DNA of 44,877 nt from DATNIB01 sp035604685 (GCA_035604685.1 DATNIB010000018.1:1-44877), one strand, 5' to 3'; positions 23,883 through 32,576 are shown, counted from the first letter of the stretch. Made by a program: numbers and translations. Notes: generated from the letters alone by a model not told the origin.

Positions 23883-25487
23883 GTGCTCACCGATCTGCGG
23901 GTCCGCCAGCTCGGCGTCATCGAGGACCTGACGTTGCAGCTGTCGGCCGGGATGACCGCACTGACCGGAGAGACCGGTGCCGGCAAGACGCTCCTGGTCG
24001 AGGCCCTCCAGCTGGTGCTCGGCCAGCGCGCGGACCCCGGACTCGTCCGCGGCGGAGCGGACGAGGCGATCGTCGAGGCGCGCTTCGTCGACGGCGACGC
24101 CGAGCTGGTCGTGGCGCGTTCGGTGCCGCTGAAGGGTCGGTCGCGCTGCTCGGTCGACGGCGACATGGCACCCCTCTCGCGCCTCGTCGAGCTGGCGCCC
24201 CGCCTGGTCGACATCCACGGGCAGCACGACCAGCAGTCGCTCCTCTCGGTCGCCGCGCAGCGGGCCGCCCTCGACAGCTTCGGCGGGATCGACCCCGGTC
24301 CGGTGGAGACGGGGCGACGACGCCAGCACGAATTGGAGCGGCGCCTGGCGGCGCTCGGCGGGGACCCCCACCAGCGGGCCCGCGAGGCCGACATCCTGCG
24401 GTACCAGATCGACGAGATCGGCGGCGCCCGTCTCGACGACCCCGACGAGCCGCAGCGGCTGTTGGCCGACGAGGAGCGGCTGTCGGACCTCTCGGCCCAC
24501 CGGGCCGCCGCCGCCCAGGCCCTCGCCATCCTGGACGACGACGAGGGTTCGGGTGCCTCCGCGCTCGAGGTCCTCGGCCGGGCCGCGGCCGCCCTCGGGG
24601 GGCGCCCCGCCTTCGCCGGGTGGTTCGAGCGGCTCCGCACCCTCACCGCCGAGACCTCCGACATCGCCCGCGATCTGCGCGACGTGGTCGAGACCTGGGA
24701 GGACGACCCGGCGCGGCTGGACGCCGTCTCCGAACGGCGCCGGCTGCTGGCCGATCTCTTCTCCAAATACGGCGGCACCCATGCGGCGGTCCTCGAATTC
24801 GCCGACGAGGCCCGGGCGCGGCTCTGCGACCTCGAGTCGGCCGACGAGCAGGCCGACGCGCTCCAGCGCGAGCACGCGGCCGGGGCGGTGGCGTTGCGGG
24901 CCGCGGAGGCCGAGCTCGGTGCCGCCCGCCGGGAGGCCGCGCCGCGGCTCGCGCGAGCGGTCACGGCGCGGCTCCAGGACCTGGCCATGCCGGGGGCCCG
25001 GGTGGAGGTGGAGGTCGGCGAGGGCGCGGGCGACGACGTCCAGTACTGGCTGGCCGCCAACGTGGGCGAGCCGCTGCGGCCGATGGCCAAGGTGGCCTCG
25101 GGCGGCGAGTTAGCCCGCACCATGCTGGCCCTGCGGCTGGTGGCGCTCGGCGGGCCGGCGACCATGGTCTTCGACGAGGTGGACGCAGGCGTCGGGGGCG
25201 AGGCGGCGCTCGCCCTGGCGCGGGCCCTGGCCGAGGTGGCCCGGGACTCCCAGGTGCTGGTGGTCACCCACCTGGCGCAGGTGGCGGCGGTGGCCGACCA
25301 CCAGGTGGCGGTCCGCAAACGAGACCGGGGGGGCCGCACCCACACCGAGGCGGTGACGCTGAGCGAGGCGGACCGGGTGGTCGAGATCTCCCGGATGCTG
25401 TCGGGCCATCCCGACAGCCAGCGGGCGCGCGCGCATGCCGAGGAGCTGTTGGGCCTGCGCCGGCCGGCGCGGGGGACACCCGCCTGA
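23883..25487 (+). CDS. recN: DNA repair protein RecN
   Basis: 534 aa from the GTG at 23883. SMC-like ATPase that acts on double-strand breaks. Walker A GETGAGKT is at 29-36; the N-terminal head continues to LVDIHGQHDQQSLLS; a central coiled coil spans about 140-370; the C-terminal head has the signature KVASGGELARTMLALRL, Walker B TMVFDEVDAGVGG and VLVVTHLAQVAA. At 534 aa it is a little shorter than many RecN proteins (about 550-590 aa), the difference lying in the coiled coil. It follows nadK by 11 bp. The 115-bp gap to ctpS carries the ctpS promoter and leader ORF. Confidence 0.95.
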   Translation: MLTDLRVRQLGVIEDLTLQLSAGMTALTGETGAGKTLLVEALQLVLGQRADPGLVRGGADEAIVEARFVDGDAELVVARSVPLKGRSRCSVDGDMAPLSRLVELAPRLVDIHGQHDQQSLLSVAAQRAALDSFGGIDPGPVETGRRRQHELERRLAALGGDPHQRAREADILRYQIDEIGGARLDDPDEPQRLLADEERLSDLSAHRAAAAQALAILDDDEGSGASALEVLGRAAAALGGRPAFAGWFERLRTLTAETSDIARDLRDVVETWEDDPARLDAVSERRRLLADLFSKYGGTHAAVLEFADEARARLCDLESADEQADALQREHAAGAVALRAAEAELGAARREAAPRLARAVTARLQDLAMPGARVEVEVGEGAGDDVQYWLAANVGEPLRPMAKVASGGELARTMLALRLVALGGPATMVFDEVDAGVGGEAALALARALAEVARDSQVLVVTHLAQVAAVADHQVAVRKRDRGGRTHTEAVTLSEADRVVEISRMLSGHPDSQRARAHAEELLGLRRPARGTPA

Positions 25488-25534
25488 GCGCGGCGGCGCG
25501 GGGAACCGTCCACTGGAGCGGGTCGCCAGGCGAC

Positions 25535-25540
25535 TAACGT
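25535..25540 (+). promoter_or_regulatory. -10 hexamer (TAACGT) of the ctpS leader transcript
   Basis: Lies 6 nt before the GTG of the short leader ORF at 25547, the same geometry seen at other leaderless starts in this window. The transcript would begin at the leader ORF, not at ctpS. Confidence 0.55.
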
Positions 25541-25546
25541 GTGAAG

Positions 25547-25606
25547 GTGCACCAGCGATATGTCGCGTGGCCCCGGTGGGTGATCTCCCGGGTGCGAGGC
25601 CGTTGA
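25547..25606 (+). CDS. Candidate 19-aa leader peptide of CTP synthase
   Basis: GTG at 25547 opens 19 codons (VHQRYVAWPRWVISRVRGR) and stops at TGA 25604-25606. That stop overlaps the TTG start of ctpS by three bases (TTGA), an arrangement that favours re-initiation by the same ribosome. The start is 6 nt after a TAACGT hexamer, so it would be translated from a leaderless mRNA. The peptide is basic, with five Arg and two Trp codons. It has not been matched to any family and may simply be a coupling device for the weak TTG. Existence is inferred from promoter spacing and the overlap. Confidence 0.45.
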   Translation: MHQRYVAWPRWVISRVRGR

Positions 25607-27246
25607 GCAAGTTCGTCTTCGTCACGGGCGGCGTCTCGAGCTCGCTCGGGAAGGGGCTCACGGCCTCCTCGCTCGGCCGACTCCTGAAACAACGGGGCCT
25701 CCGGGTGACCATGTGCAAGCTGGACCCGTACATCAACGTCGACCCCGGCACCATGAACCCGGGCGAGCACGGCGAGGTCTTCGTCACCGAGGACGGGGGA
25801 GAGACGGACCTCGACCTCGGTCACTACGAGCGCTTCATCGACGTCAACTTGAAGCGGACGTCGAACACGACGACGGGCTCCATCTACTCGTCGGTCATCG
25901 CCAAGGAGCGCCGGGGCGACTACCTGGGCAAGACGGTCCAGGTCATCCCGCACGTGACCGACGAGATCAAGGACCGGATCCGGCGCCTGGCCGACGAGGA
26001 GGTGGACGTCGTCATCGTCGAGATCGGGGGCACGGTCGGCGACATCGAGATCGTCCCGTTCCTTGAGGCCATCCGCCAGCACCGCCGGGACGTGGGGCGC
26101 GACAACGTCTGCTTCATGCACCTGACCCTGGTGCCCTACCTGGCGCCCTCGGGGGAGCAGAAGACGAAGCCGACGCAGCACTCGGTCACCGAGCTGCGCA
26201 GTCGCGGCATCCAGCCCGACGTGATTGTGTGCCGCAGCGACCACCCCATCTCTGACACCTTGAAGCGCAAGATCTCGCTGCTCTGCGACGTCCCGGTCGA
26301 GGCGGTGATCTCGGCGGTCGACTCGCGCAACATCTACGAGATCCCCCTCGTGCTGCACCAGGAGGGCCTCGACGTCATCGTCATGCGGACCCTCGGCATC
26401 CCGGTCGCCGACCACCCCATCGATCTGGGTGAGTGGGAGCGCGTCGTGACGGCGGCCGACGAGCCGACCCGCCCCGTACGGATCGGGATCATCGGCAAGT
26501 ACGTGAACCTGCCCGACGCCTACCTCTCGGTCGTCGAAGCGCTCCGCCACGCCGGTTTCTTCCACGGCGTGCGGGTGGAGCTCGACTGGATCGACGCCGA
26601 GCTGGTGCCCGGGCTGCTGGCGACCGACCGGCTGCACGACCTCGACGGGATGGTCATCCCGGGCGGCTTCGGCGAGCGGGGCATCGAGGGGATGGTGCTG
26701 GCCGCCGGCTATGCCCGCCAGCACGCCATCCCGTGCCTCGGCCTCTGCCTCGGCCTGCAGGTGATGGTGATCGAGGTGGCCCGGTCGCTGGCCGGGCTGG
26801 CCGGCGCCAACTCGCGCGAGTTCAACTCACTCACCCCGCACCCGGTCATCGACCTCATGGACGAGCAGCACGACGTGGTCGACATGGGCGGCACCATGCG
26901 GCTCGGCGCCTACCCGGCCATGCTCGTCCCGGGCTCCCAGGTCGCCGCCTGTTACGGCACCGAGGTGGTGTCCGAGCGTCACCGGCACCGTTTCGAGTTC
27001 AACTCCCGCTACCGGGCCCGGCTGGAAGCGGCCGGCTTGCGGTGCTCGGGCAGTTCCCCCGACGACCGGCTGGTCGAGTTCACCGAGTTCCCCGGTCACC
27101 CGTTCTGGATCGGGACCCAGGCCCACCCCGAGTTCAAGAGCCGTCCCGAGCGGCCCCATCCCTTGTTCCGCGAGCTGGTGGGGGCGTCGGTCGAGCGAGC
27201 CGAGGGGCGCGAGCCCCGCTTGATCGACCTCGACGTCGTGCGCTGA
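25603..27246 (+). CDS. pyrG: CTP synthase (glutamine-hydrolysing)
   Basis: 547 aa. Converts UTP, ATP and glutamine to CTP. The synthetase domain (1-270) begins SKFVFVTGGVSSSLGKG with P-loop Lys17, then KLDPYINVDPGTMNPGEHGE and TVGDIEIVPFLEAI. The class I glutamine amidotransferase domain (about 290-535) has PGGFGERG, nucleophile Cys382 in CLGLCLGLQ, and the His-Glu pair in QAHPEFKSRP. GGTMRLGAYP and ERHRHRFEFN are also conserved. I start at TTG 25603 because family proteins begin just there; in-frame GTGs at 25567 and 25576 would add 12 or 9 residues. Also called ctpS. Confidence 0.96.
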   Translation: MSKFVFVTGGVSSSLGKGLTASSLGRLLKQRGLRVTMCKLDPYINVDPGTMNPGEHGEVFVTEDGGETDLDLGHYERFIDVNLKRTSNTTTGSIYSSVIAKERRGDYLGKTVQVIPHVTDEIKDRIRRLADEEVDVVIVEIGGTVGDIEIVPFLEAIRQHRRDVGRDNVCFMHLTLVPYLAPSGEQKTKPTQHSVTELRSRGIQPDVIVCRSDHPISDTLKRKISLLCDVPVEAVISAVDSRNIYEIPLVLHQEGLDVIVMRTLGIPVADHPIDLGEWERVVTAADEPTRPVRIGIIGKYVNLPDAYLSVVEALRHAGFFHGVRVELDWIDAELVPGLLATDRLHDLDGMVIPGGFGERGIEGMVLAAGYARQHAIPCLGLCLGLQVMVIEVARSLAGLAGANSREFNSLTPHPVIDLMDEQHDVVDMGGTMRLGAYPAMLVPGSQVAACYGTEVVSERHRHRFEFNSRYRARLEAAGLRCSGSSPDDRLVEFTEFPGHPFWIGTQAHPEFKSRPERPHPLFRELVGASVERAEGREPRLIDLDVVR

Positions 27247-27254
27247 GCGACGCC

Positions 27255-27818
27255 GTGGGCGCGGCGTTCGTGTCCCGCGGCGAGCACGAGGTCTGGCGCG
27301 GCGACCTCATGGCCGTCTCGGCGGCGACCTTCTTGGACCCCGACGGGCGACCGTTCGAACGCGAGGTGGTGCGCCGCCTCGGCGCGGTGGCCGTGGTGGC
27401 CGTCGACCAAGACGGCTCGGCCGTGTTCGTCCGTCAATTCCGACCGGCGGTCGGCGTCGAGGTGCTCGAGGTGGTGGCGGGCACGCGCGACGTGGACGGC
27501 GAACCACCCGAGACGACGGCGCGGCGCGAGCTGGCGGAGGAGGCCGGCCTCGAGGCCGACGTCATGGAGGAGCTGGGCAGCTTCTGGAACTCCCCGGGGT
27601 ACACCGACGAGCGGACGACGGTGTTCCTGGCCACCGGCCTGCGGCCGTGCGCCAAGGCGCCGGCCGGGGTCGAGGAGCGCTGGATGGCCGTCGAGCGGCA
27701 CCCGTTCGGCGACGTCCTGGCGCTGGTGGCCGACGGCGTGCTGACCGACGCCAAGAGCATCGCCGGGTTGGCGCTGGCCGAGCGGTGGTTGTCGCGCCGC
27801 GCGGGGCCCGCGGGCTGA
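27255..27818 (+). CDS. NUDIX hydrolase, ADP-ribose pyrophosphatase-like
   Basis: 187 aa from the GTG at 27255; a CTG overlapping the ctpS stop at 27243 and a GTG at 27270 are alternatives. The Nudix box is GTRDVDGEPPETTARRELAEEAGL (G76-L99), with catalytic RE..EE residues at 91-96; it has one residue more than the standard spacing between the first Gly and the first Glu. Upstream is the strand VAVVAVDQDGSAVFVRQFRPAVG and downstream SPGYTDERTTVFLATGL, both typical of ADP-ribose pyrophosphatases. It lies between ctpS and xerD, as in many actinobacteria. Confidence 0.88.
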   Translation: MGAAFVSRGEHEVWRGDLMAVSAATFLDPDGRPFEREVVRRLGAVAVVAVDQDGSAVFVRQFRPAVGVEVLEVVAGTRDVDGEPPETTARRELAEEAGLEADVMEELGSFWNSPGYTDERTTVFLATGLRPCAKAPAGVEERWMAVERHPFGDVLALVADGVLTDAKSIAGLALAERWLSRRAGPAG

Positions 27819-27833
27819 TCGGCCGGGCGGACC

Positions 27834-28763
27834 GTGCCCCAGGCGGTGCTGTCGACCGAGGCCGAGGAGTACCTCTCCTGGCTGGCCGTCGAGCGCGGGC
27901 GCGCCGCGCTGACCCTCGCCGCGTACCGGCGCGACCTGGCCGCCTACGAGACCGCGCTCGCCGTCGGCGGGCGCCGGCCGGGCCAGGCCTCGATGACAGA
28001 CGTCGAGGAGTACGTGGCCACGCTGCGGTCCTCGGCCAAGAGCGCCTCGACGGTGGCCCGCAACCTGTCGGTGCTGCGCGGGCTGCACCGCTTCTTGCTG
28101 GAGGAGGACCTGGCCCCGTCTGACCCGACGGCCGACGTGGCGGGCGCCCGGCCGGCCCTGCGGCTGCCCAAGGCGCTGAGCGAGCCCGACGTCACCGCCC
28201 TCCTGCTGGCGGCCGGCGGATCGGGGCCGCGACCGCGGCGCGACCGGGCCCTGCTCGAGTTCCTCTACGGCACCGGGGCGCGCATCTCAGAAGCGGTGGG
28301 GCTGGACCTGGCCGACCTGGCCGCCGACGAGCGGCTGGTCCGCCTCTACGGCAAGGGGAGCAAGGAGCGACTGGTGCCCCTCGGCCGCCTCGCCGCCGAC
28401 GCCATGGACGAGTGGCTGGGACCGGGGGGGCGGCCCGAACTGGTCCCGGCGCGCTGGGCGCGGCGCGGCGACTCCGAGGCCGTCTTCCTGAACGCCCGCG
28501 GCGGCCGGCTGACCCGCCAGGGCGCGTTCGGCGTCGTGCGGGCCGCGGCCAAGCGGGCCGGACTGTCGTACCCGGTGAGCCCCCACGCGCTCCGCCACTC
28601 GTGTGCCACCCACATGCTGGCGCACGGGGCCGACATCCGGGTCGTCCAGGAGCTACTCGGCCACGTCTCGATCGCCACCACGCAGCTCTACACGAAGGTC
28701 TCACCCGAGCACCTGCGGGCCGCCTACGAGTCCGCCCACCCCCGCGCCCGGCGCTCGGCCTGA
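27834..28763 (+). CDS. xerD: Tyrosine recombinase XerD
   Basis: 309 aa. Resolves chromosome dimers at dif with XerC and FtsK. The SAM-like core-binding domain is at 1-100 and the catalytic domain at about 112-305. All catalytic residues are present: Arg150 (GTGARISE), Lys174 (GKGSKERLVP), His251 and Arg254 (HALRHS), His277 (LLGHVSI) and nucleophile Tyr286 (LYTKV). The N-terminal region is like XerD rather than an integrase, and the housekeeping position after ctpS-NUDIX supports a chromosomal role. A GC-rich stretch (28764-28823) follows, containing a CCGGGCCCGG palindrome that might act as terminator. Confidence 0.94.
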   Translation: MPQAVLSTEAEEYLSWLAVERGRAALTLAAYRRDLAAYETALAVGGRRPGQASMTDVEEYVATLRSSAKSASTVARNLSVLRGLHRFLLEEDLAPSDPTADVAGARPALRLPKALSEPDVTALLLAAGGSGPRPRRDRALLEFLYGTGARISEAVGLDLADLAADERLVRLYGKGSKERLVPLGRLAADAMDEWLGPGGRPELVPARWARRGDSEAVFLNARGGRLTRQGAFGVVRAAAKRAGLSYPVSPHALRHSCATHMLAHGADIRVVQELLGHVSIATTQLYTKVSPEHLRAAYESAHPRARRSA

Positions 28764-28823
28764 CGCGACGGGGCAACCGGGTGCCAAGGCCCAGGGCCGG
28801 GCCCGGCCGGGCGGGGCACCGCC

Positions 28824-28829
28824 TAGTCT
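28824..28829 (+). promoter_or_regulatory. -10 hexamer (TAGTCT), leaderless promoter of the DksA/TraR-like gene
   Basis: Lies 6 nt before the ATG at 28836; no Shine-Dalgarno is seen. Confidence 0.55.
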
Positions 28830-28835
28830 TCTTTC

Positions 28836-29189
28836 ATGACCAGCGACGCCCCGCCCTCGGGGCCGGCGACGACCGACTACGCCCGGCTCCTCGAAGAGGA
28901 GCGCGGGGAGCTGCGCCGCCAGCTGGCCGAGCTCGGCTTCGGGGACGCCGGGTCCTTGAAGTACGACTCGAACTTCGCCGACACGAGCCAGGTGACGGCC
29001 GAGCGCGGCGAGGCCGAGGTGCTGGCGGGGGAGCTGAAGGAGGCGCTGGAAGAGGTGGAAGCCGCCCTCGAGCGCCTGGCCCTCGGCACCTACGGCCGCT
29101 GCGAGCGCTGCGGGAGGGAGATCACGCCCGCCCGCTTGGAGGCCATGCCGGCCGCCCGCCTCTGCATCGACGACGCCTCCCGGGGCTGA
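28836..29189 (+). CDS. DksA/TraR-family zinc-finger protein
   Basis: 117 aa. The N-terminal half is a long coiled coil (LLEEERGELRRQLAELGF, then LAGELKEALEEVEAALERL). The C-terminal zinc finger is C89-x2-C92 ... C110-x2-D113, so the usual fourth cysteine is replaced by Asp. The motif LALGTYGRCERCGREI is typical of the TraR family. DksA proteins bind in the RNA polymerase secondary channel, but many short actinobacterial members, including this one, have no demonstrated role. The M50 peptidase GTG follows 5 bp after the stop. Confidence 0.9.
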   Translation: MTSDAPPSGPATTDYARLLEEERGELRRQLAELGFGDAGSLKYDSNFADTSQVTAERGEAEVLAGELKEALEEVEAALERLALGTYGRCERCGREITPARLEAMPAARLCIDDASRG

Positions 29190-29193
29190 GCCC

Positions 29194-30072
29194 GTGAGCG
29201 ATCCCGCCTCGGCTTGGCCGCCCCCCGAGCCGGCCGGCCCGCGGCCCCAGACCGGCCCGGGCGACCCCTCGACCTGGTACTACCCGCCGGGCACCCGGCC
29301 GGGCGGCGGCACCGGGCCCCCCGACGGCGGCCCGAGCCCGGCCCGGCGCCAGCCGGTCCTCAACGGGCGTCGCACCATCTGGATCGCGGTCATCGCGGGT
29401 GCGGTGATCTTGCTCAGCCGCTCGCACCGGATCACCCGCGACGAGATCATCCTCTTCTGCGTCATCGTCCCGTCGATCATCCTCCACGAGGTCGCCCACG
29501 GCTGGGTGGCGCTCGCCTGCGGCGACGACACGGCCAAGCGGGCCGGCCGGCTCACCCTCAACCCGCTCGCCCACATCGACCTGATCGGGACCATCATCCT
29601 GCCGATCATCCTCATCCTGAGCGGCTTCGGCTGGTTCGGCTACGCCAAGCCGGTCCCGGTCAACGTGGGGCGCCTCCGCAGCCCGCGCAACCAGGGGGTG
29701 CTGGTCTCGCTGGCCGGGCCGGCCACCAACGTGGTCTTGGCCGCCGCCGCCGCCGTGGTCTTCCACCTGTCCAACGGCGCCAACAACTTCAACCTCTGGG
29801 CCCAGATCCTCTTCTATCTGGGCCTCGTCAACGTGTGGCTGGCGGCCTTCAACATGCTGCCGATCCCGCCGCTCGACGGGTCCATCCTGATCGAGCGGGC
29901 GCTGCCGGCCAAGTGGTGGCCCGGCTACCTCAACCTCCGGCGCTACGCGTTCCCGCTCCTGCTCGCGGCCGTCATCCTCGGGAGCTACGTCGACGTCGGC
30001 GGGCAGAGCGTCCTCTCGCACTTCTCGAACGAGACCGTCAACTGGTGGATCCGCCTGCTCGGCGGCCACTGA
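29194..30072 (+). CDS. Site-2 protease-like M50 membrane metallopeptidase
   Basis: 292 aa. A Pro/Gly-rich cytoplasmic N-terminus (1-55) is followed by about six membrane helices. Zinc ligands are His98 and His102 with catalytic Glu99 in HEVAHG, and Asp228 in NMLPIPPLDG. NPLAHIDLIGT and AKPVPVN are typical of the compact SREBPP-like M50B subgroup without PDZ or CBS domains. Such proteases cut membrane-bound regulators such as anti-sigma factors, but members near xerD/trpS have no established substrate. The GTG start lies 5 bp after the DksA-like gene, suggesting co-transcription. It converges on trpS with a 48-bp gap. Confidence 0.92.
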   Translation: MSDPASAWPPPEPAGPRPQTGPGDPSTWYYPPGTRPGGGTGPPDGGPSPARRQPVLNGRRTIWIAVIAGAVILLSRSHRITRDEIILFCVIVPSIILHEVAHGWVALACGDDTAKRAGRLTLNPLAHIDLIGTIILPIILILSGFGWFGYAKPVPVNVGRLRSPRNQGVLVSLAGPATNVVLAAAAAVVFHLSNGANNFNLWAQILFYLGLVNVWLAAFNMLPIPPLDGSILIERALPAKWWPGYLNLRRYAFPLLLAAVILGSYVDVGGQSVLSHFSNETVNWWIRLLGGH

Positions 30073-30120
30073 GCCGGGGGCCGGGCCGCCCGAACCGACC
30101 CGGGGGAGGAAGACGCCGGG

Positions 30121-31101
30121 TCAGGCCGACAGCAGCCCGATCGCCTCGGCGGCGCGCCGGTAGGTGACCGCGGCCACCGCGTGGGCCTTGCCCGCGCCCG
30201 CCGCCAGCACGCGCTCGACCGCGCCGCGCTCGGCGTGGAGCTCGGCCGCCCGCACCCGCACGGGGCGCAGCAGCTCTACCAGGGCCTCGACCAGGTCCGC
30301 CTTGAGGTCCCCGTAGCGGGTGTAGCGGCCGGCCAGCTCGACCGGGTCGCCACCTTGGGCCGCGGCCAGGAGGTCGAGGAGGTTGGCGACGCCGGGCCGA
30401 CGCACCGGGTCGTAGGCGACGCCGGTATCGGTGTCGGTCACCGCGCGCTTCACCTTGCGCTCGATCTCGGTCGGGTCGTCGAGGACGCCCACGGTGCCGA
30501 GCGGGGAATCGATTGACTTGGACATCTTGCGCTCGGGGTGCTGGAGGTCCATCACCCGCGCCGCGACCTTGGGGACCTCGGGGGCGGGCACCGTGAAGAC
30601 CTCGCCGTAGTGGTGGTTGAAGCGGATGGCGAGGTCCCGGGTGAGCTCGATGTGCTGGCGCTGGTCGTCGCCCACCGGCACGAGGTCCGCCTGGTACAAG
30701 AGGATGTCGGCCGCCTGGAGCACCGGGTAAGTGAACAGGCCCGCCCGCACGGACTCCTGACCCCCGCCCTTCTCCTTGAACTGGGTCATCCGACGCAGCT
30801 CGCCCATGGTGGCGGTGCACTCCAACAGCCAGGCGAGGCGGGGGTGCTCGGGCACGTGGCTCTGCACGAAGACGGTCGCCACCTCGGGGTCGAGGCCGAC
30901 GGCGAGCAGCGTGATGGCCGTGTCCACCGTCCGCTGCCGGAGCTCGTCGGGGCTGATCTCGAGAGTGAGGGCGTGCAGGTCGACGATGCAGTGGAAGGCC
31001 TCGCGCTCGTGCTGGGTGGCCGCCCACTGCCGGAAGGCACCCAGGTAGTTCCCGATGTGGGCCTCTCCGGAGGGCTGGACGCCCGAGAGCACGCGTGGCA
31101 T
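30121..31101 (-). CDS. trpS: Tryptophanyl-tRNA synthetase
   Basis: 326 aa, class I aminoacyl-tRNA synthetase. HIGN is at 15-18 (LSGVQPSGEAHIGNYLG), KMSKS at 192-196, and the specificity region has VPVGDDQRQHIELTRDLA. The length is normal for the bacterial enzyme. The ATG at 31101 is preceded at 5 nt by TACCAT on the minus strand and has no Shine-Dalgarno, so a leaderless message is likely; this leaves no room for a T-box or leader peptide. It diverges from scpA, with 82 bp between. Confidence 0.96.
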   Translation of the reverse strand: MPRVLSGVQPSGEAHIGNYLGAFRQWAATQHEREAFHCIVDLHALTLEISPDELRQRTVDTAITLLAVGLDPEVATVFVQSHVPEHPRLAWLLECTATMGELRRMTQFKEKGGGQESVRAGLFTYPVLQAADILLYQADLVPVGDDQRQHIELTRDLAIRFNHHYGEVFTVPAPEVPKVAARVMDLQHPERKMSKSIDSPLGTVGVLDDPTEIERKVKRAVTDTDTGVAYDPVRRPGVANLLDLLAAAQGGDPVELAGRYTRYGDLKADLVEALVELLRPVRVRAAELHAERGAVERVLAAGAGKAHAVAAVTYRRAAEAIGLLSA

Positions 31102-31106
31102 GGCAC

Positions 31107-31112
31107 ATGGTA
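31107..31112 (-). promoter_or_regulatory. -10 hexamer (TACCAT), leaderless promoter of trpS
   Basis: Lies 5 nt before the trpS ATG on the minus strand. Confidence 0.45.
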
Positions 31113-31170
31113 TTCGAGGGCCCATCACCCCCCGGCGTGCGAGGTGCGCGCCGGTCGCGGCCCCGTTCGG

Positions 31171-31176
31171 TAGGGT
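31171..31176 (+). promoter_or_regulatory. -10 hexamer (TAGGGT), leaderless promoter of the scpA operon
   Basis: Lies 7 nt before the scpA ATG at 31184. Confidence 0.55.
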
Positions 31177-31183
31177 CATCGCA

Positions 31184-31975
31184 ATGCCCTACGTCGTGTC
31201 CGCGCCCGCCTTCGAGGGCCCGATCGACTTGCTGCTGCACCTCGTCACCTCGCACGAGCTCGACATCTTGGAGCTCCCGCTCTCGCCCATCGTCGACGCC
31301 TTCGTGGCGGAGGTGGCCGCATCCGAGGGCCGCTACCCGATGGCCGTCCTGTCCGAGTTCCTCCTGGTGGCGGCCATCCTGGTCGAGCTCAAGTCCCAGC
31401 GGCTGCTGCCGGGGCCCGACGAGGTCGACCCCGACGACGAGCTGATCGGCTGGGACGAGCGGGACCTCCTCTTGGCCCGCCTCCTCGAGTGCCGGGCCTA
31501 CGCGGCGGTGGCCGACGCCTTCGTGGCCATGGCCGAGACCGAGGCGCGCTCGTTCCCCCGCCTGAGCGGACTCGACGACGGCTTCGTGGCCCAGGCGCCG
31601 GACCTGCTGGCCGGGGTGACCCCCGAGCGGCTGGCCCGGGCCTACCTGGCGGCCACGGCCGAACGCCCCGTCCCGGTCGTCGACCTCTCGCACGTGACCG
31701 TCGACGCGGTCAGCGTCTCCGAAGCCGTGGCCTCCCTCCTGGGCGACCTCCCGCGGCGGCGGTCGACCTCGTTCCGGGACCTCACGGGTCATCTGACCCG
31801 GCGCATCGACGTGATCGTCCACTTCCTGGCCGTGCTCGAGCTGTGCAAGATGGGCAAGGTCTCGCTCGGCCAGGGGCAGACCTTCGGCGACCTCGAGGTC
31901 GTCTGGCTGGGCGAGCGCACGCTCGTCGCGGTCGGCCCCGAGTCGCTCGACGACATCGACGACTACGACGGCTGA
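31184..31975 (+). CDS. scpA: Segregation and condensation protein A
   Basis: 263 aa, kleisin subunit that joins SMC heads with ScpB to compact chromosomes. The N-terminal signature FEGPIDLLLHLV is present, then LDILELPLSPIVDAF and AVLSEFLLVAAILVELKSQRLLP. The C-terminal winged helix is at about 185-255 (VIVHFLAVLELCKMGKVSL). The gene is the first of scpA-scpB-rluB, with scpB 8 bp downstream. Confidence 0.94.
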   Translation: MPYVVSAPAFEGPIDLLLHLVTSHELDILELPLSPIVDAFVAEVAASEGRYPMAVLSEFLLVAAILVELKSQRLLPGPDEVDPDDELIGWDERDLLLARLLECRAYAAVADAFVAMAETEARSFPRLSGLDDGFVAQAPDLLAGVTPERLARAYLAATAERPVPVVDLSHVTVDAVSVSEAVASLLGDLPRRRSTSFRDLTGHLTRRIDVIVHFLAVLELCKMGKVSLGQGQTFGDLEVVWLGERTLVAVGPESLDDIDDYDG

Positions 31976-31982
31976 GGGTGCG

Positions 31983-32570
31983 GTGACCGATCCGGAGCTG
32001 CGCCGAGCCATCGAGGCGATGCTGCTCGTGGCCATCGAGCCGATCGGCCCGGGCCTGCTGGCCGAGCTGGTGGAGGAGCCGGTCGAGCGGGTGGAGGCCG
32101 CCTGCGCGGCGCTCGACGCCGAGTACCGGCGCGACGAGCGTGGCTTCGTGCTGGCGCACGTGGCCGGCGGCTATCGCTACCAGACCGCGCCGGACCTGTC
32201 CTCCTACGTGGAGCGCTTCGCCAACCGCGACGTCTCGCACCGGCTGTCGACGGCGGCGCTCGAGACCCTGGCCATCGTCGCCTACCGCCAGCCCGTCTCT
32301 CGCTCGCAGATCTCCTCGCTCCGCGGCGTGAACGTCGACGGCGTGGTCCGCCTGCTCGAGCAGCGCGGCTACATCGACGCGGTGGGGCGCGCGCCGGGGC
32401 CCGGCCAGCCCGTCCTCTACGGCACCACCGATCTGTTCTTGGAGCGCCTCGGACTCGCCTCCTTGGACGACCTCCCGCCCATCGAGGAGTTCCTGCCGGG
32501 TCCCGACGTCCTGGGCGAGCTGGAGGAGCGGTTCCACTCGGCGGCGGGGTCGGCCACCGAGCGCGACTAG
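31983..32570 (+). CDS. scpB: Segregation and condensation protein B
   Basis: 195 aa with two winged-helix domains (about 5-85 and 90-165). The family signature LSTAALETLAIVAYRQPVSR is at about 89-108, with VDGVVRLLEQRGYID following. It partners ScpA and SMC. The GTG start at 31983 has GAGG a few bases upstream. The RluB-type gene starts 7 bp after its stop. Confidence 0.94.
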   Translation: MTDPELRRAIEAMLLVAIEPIGPGLLAELVEEPVERVEAACAALDAEYRRDERGFVLAHVAGGYRYQTAPDLSSYVERFANRDVSHRLSTAALETLAIVAYRQPVSRSQISSLRGVNVDGVVRLLEQRGYIDAVGRAPGPGQPVLYGTTDLFLERLGLASLDDLPPIEEFLPGPDVLGELEERFHSAAGSATERD

Positions 32571-32576
32571 CTACTT

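Noticed and set aside
31102..31183. T-box or tryptophan leader before trpS
   Set aside because: The -10 hexamer lies 5 nt before the trpS start, leaving no untranslated leader, and no T-box sequence or Trp-rich short ORF is seen.
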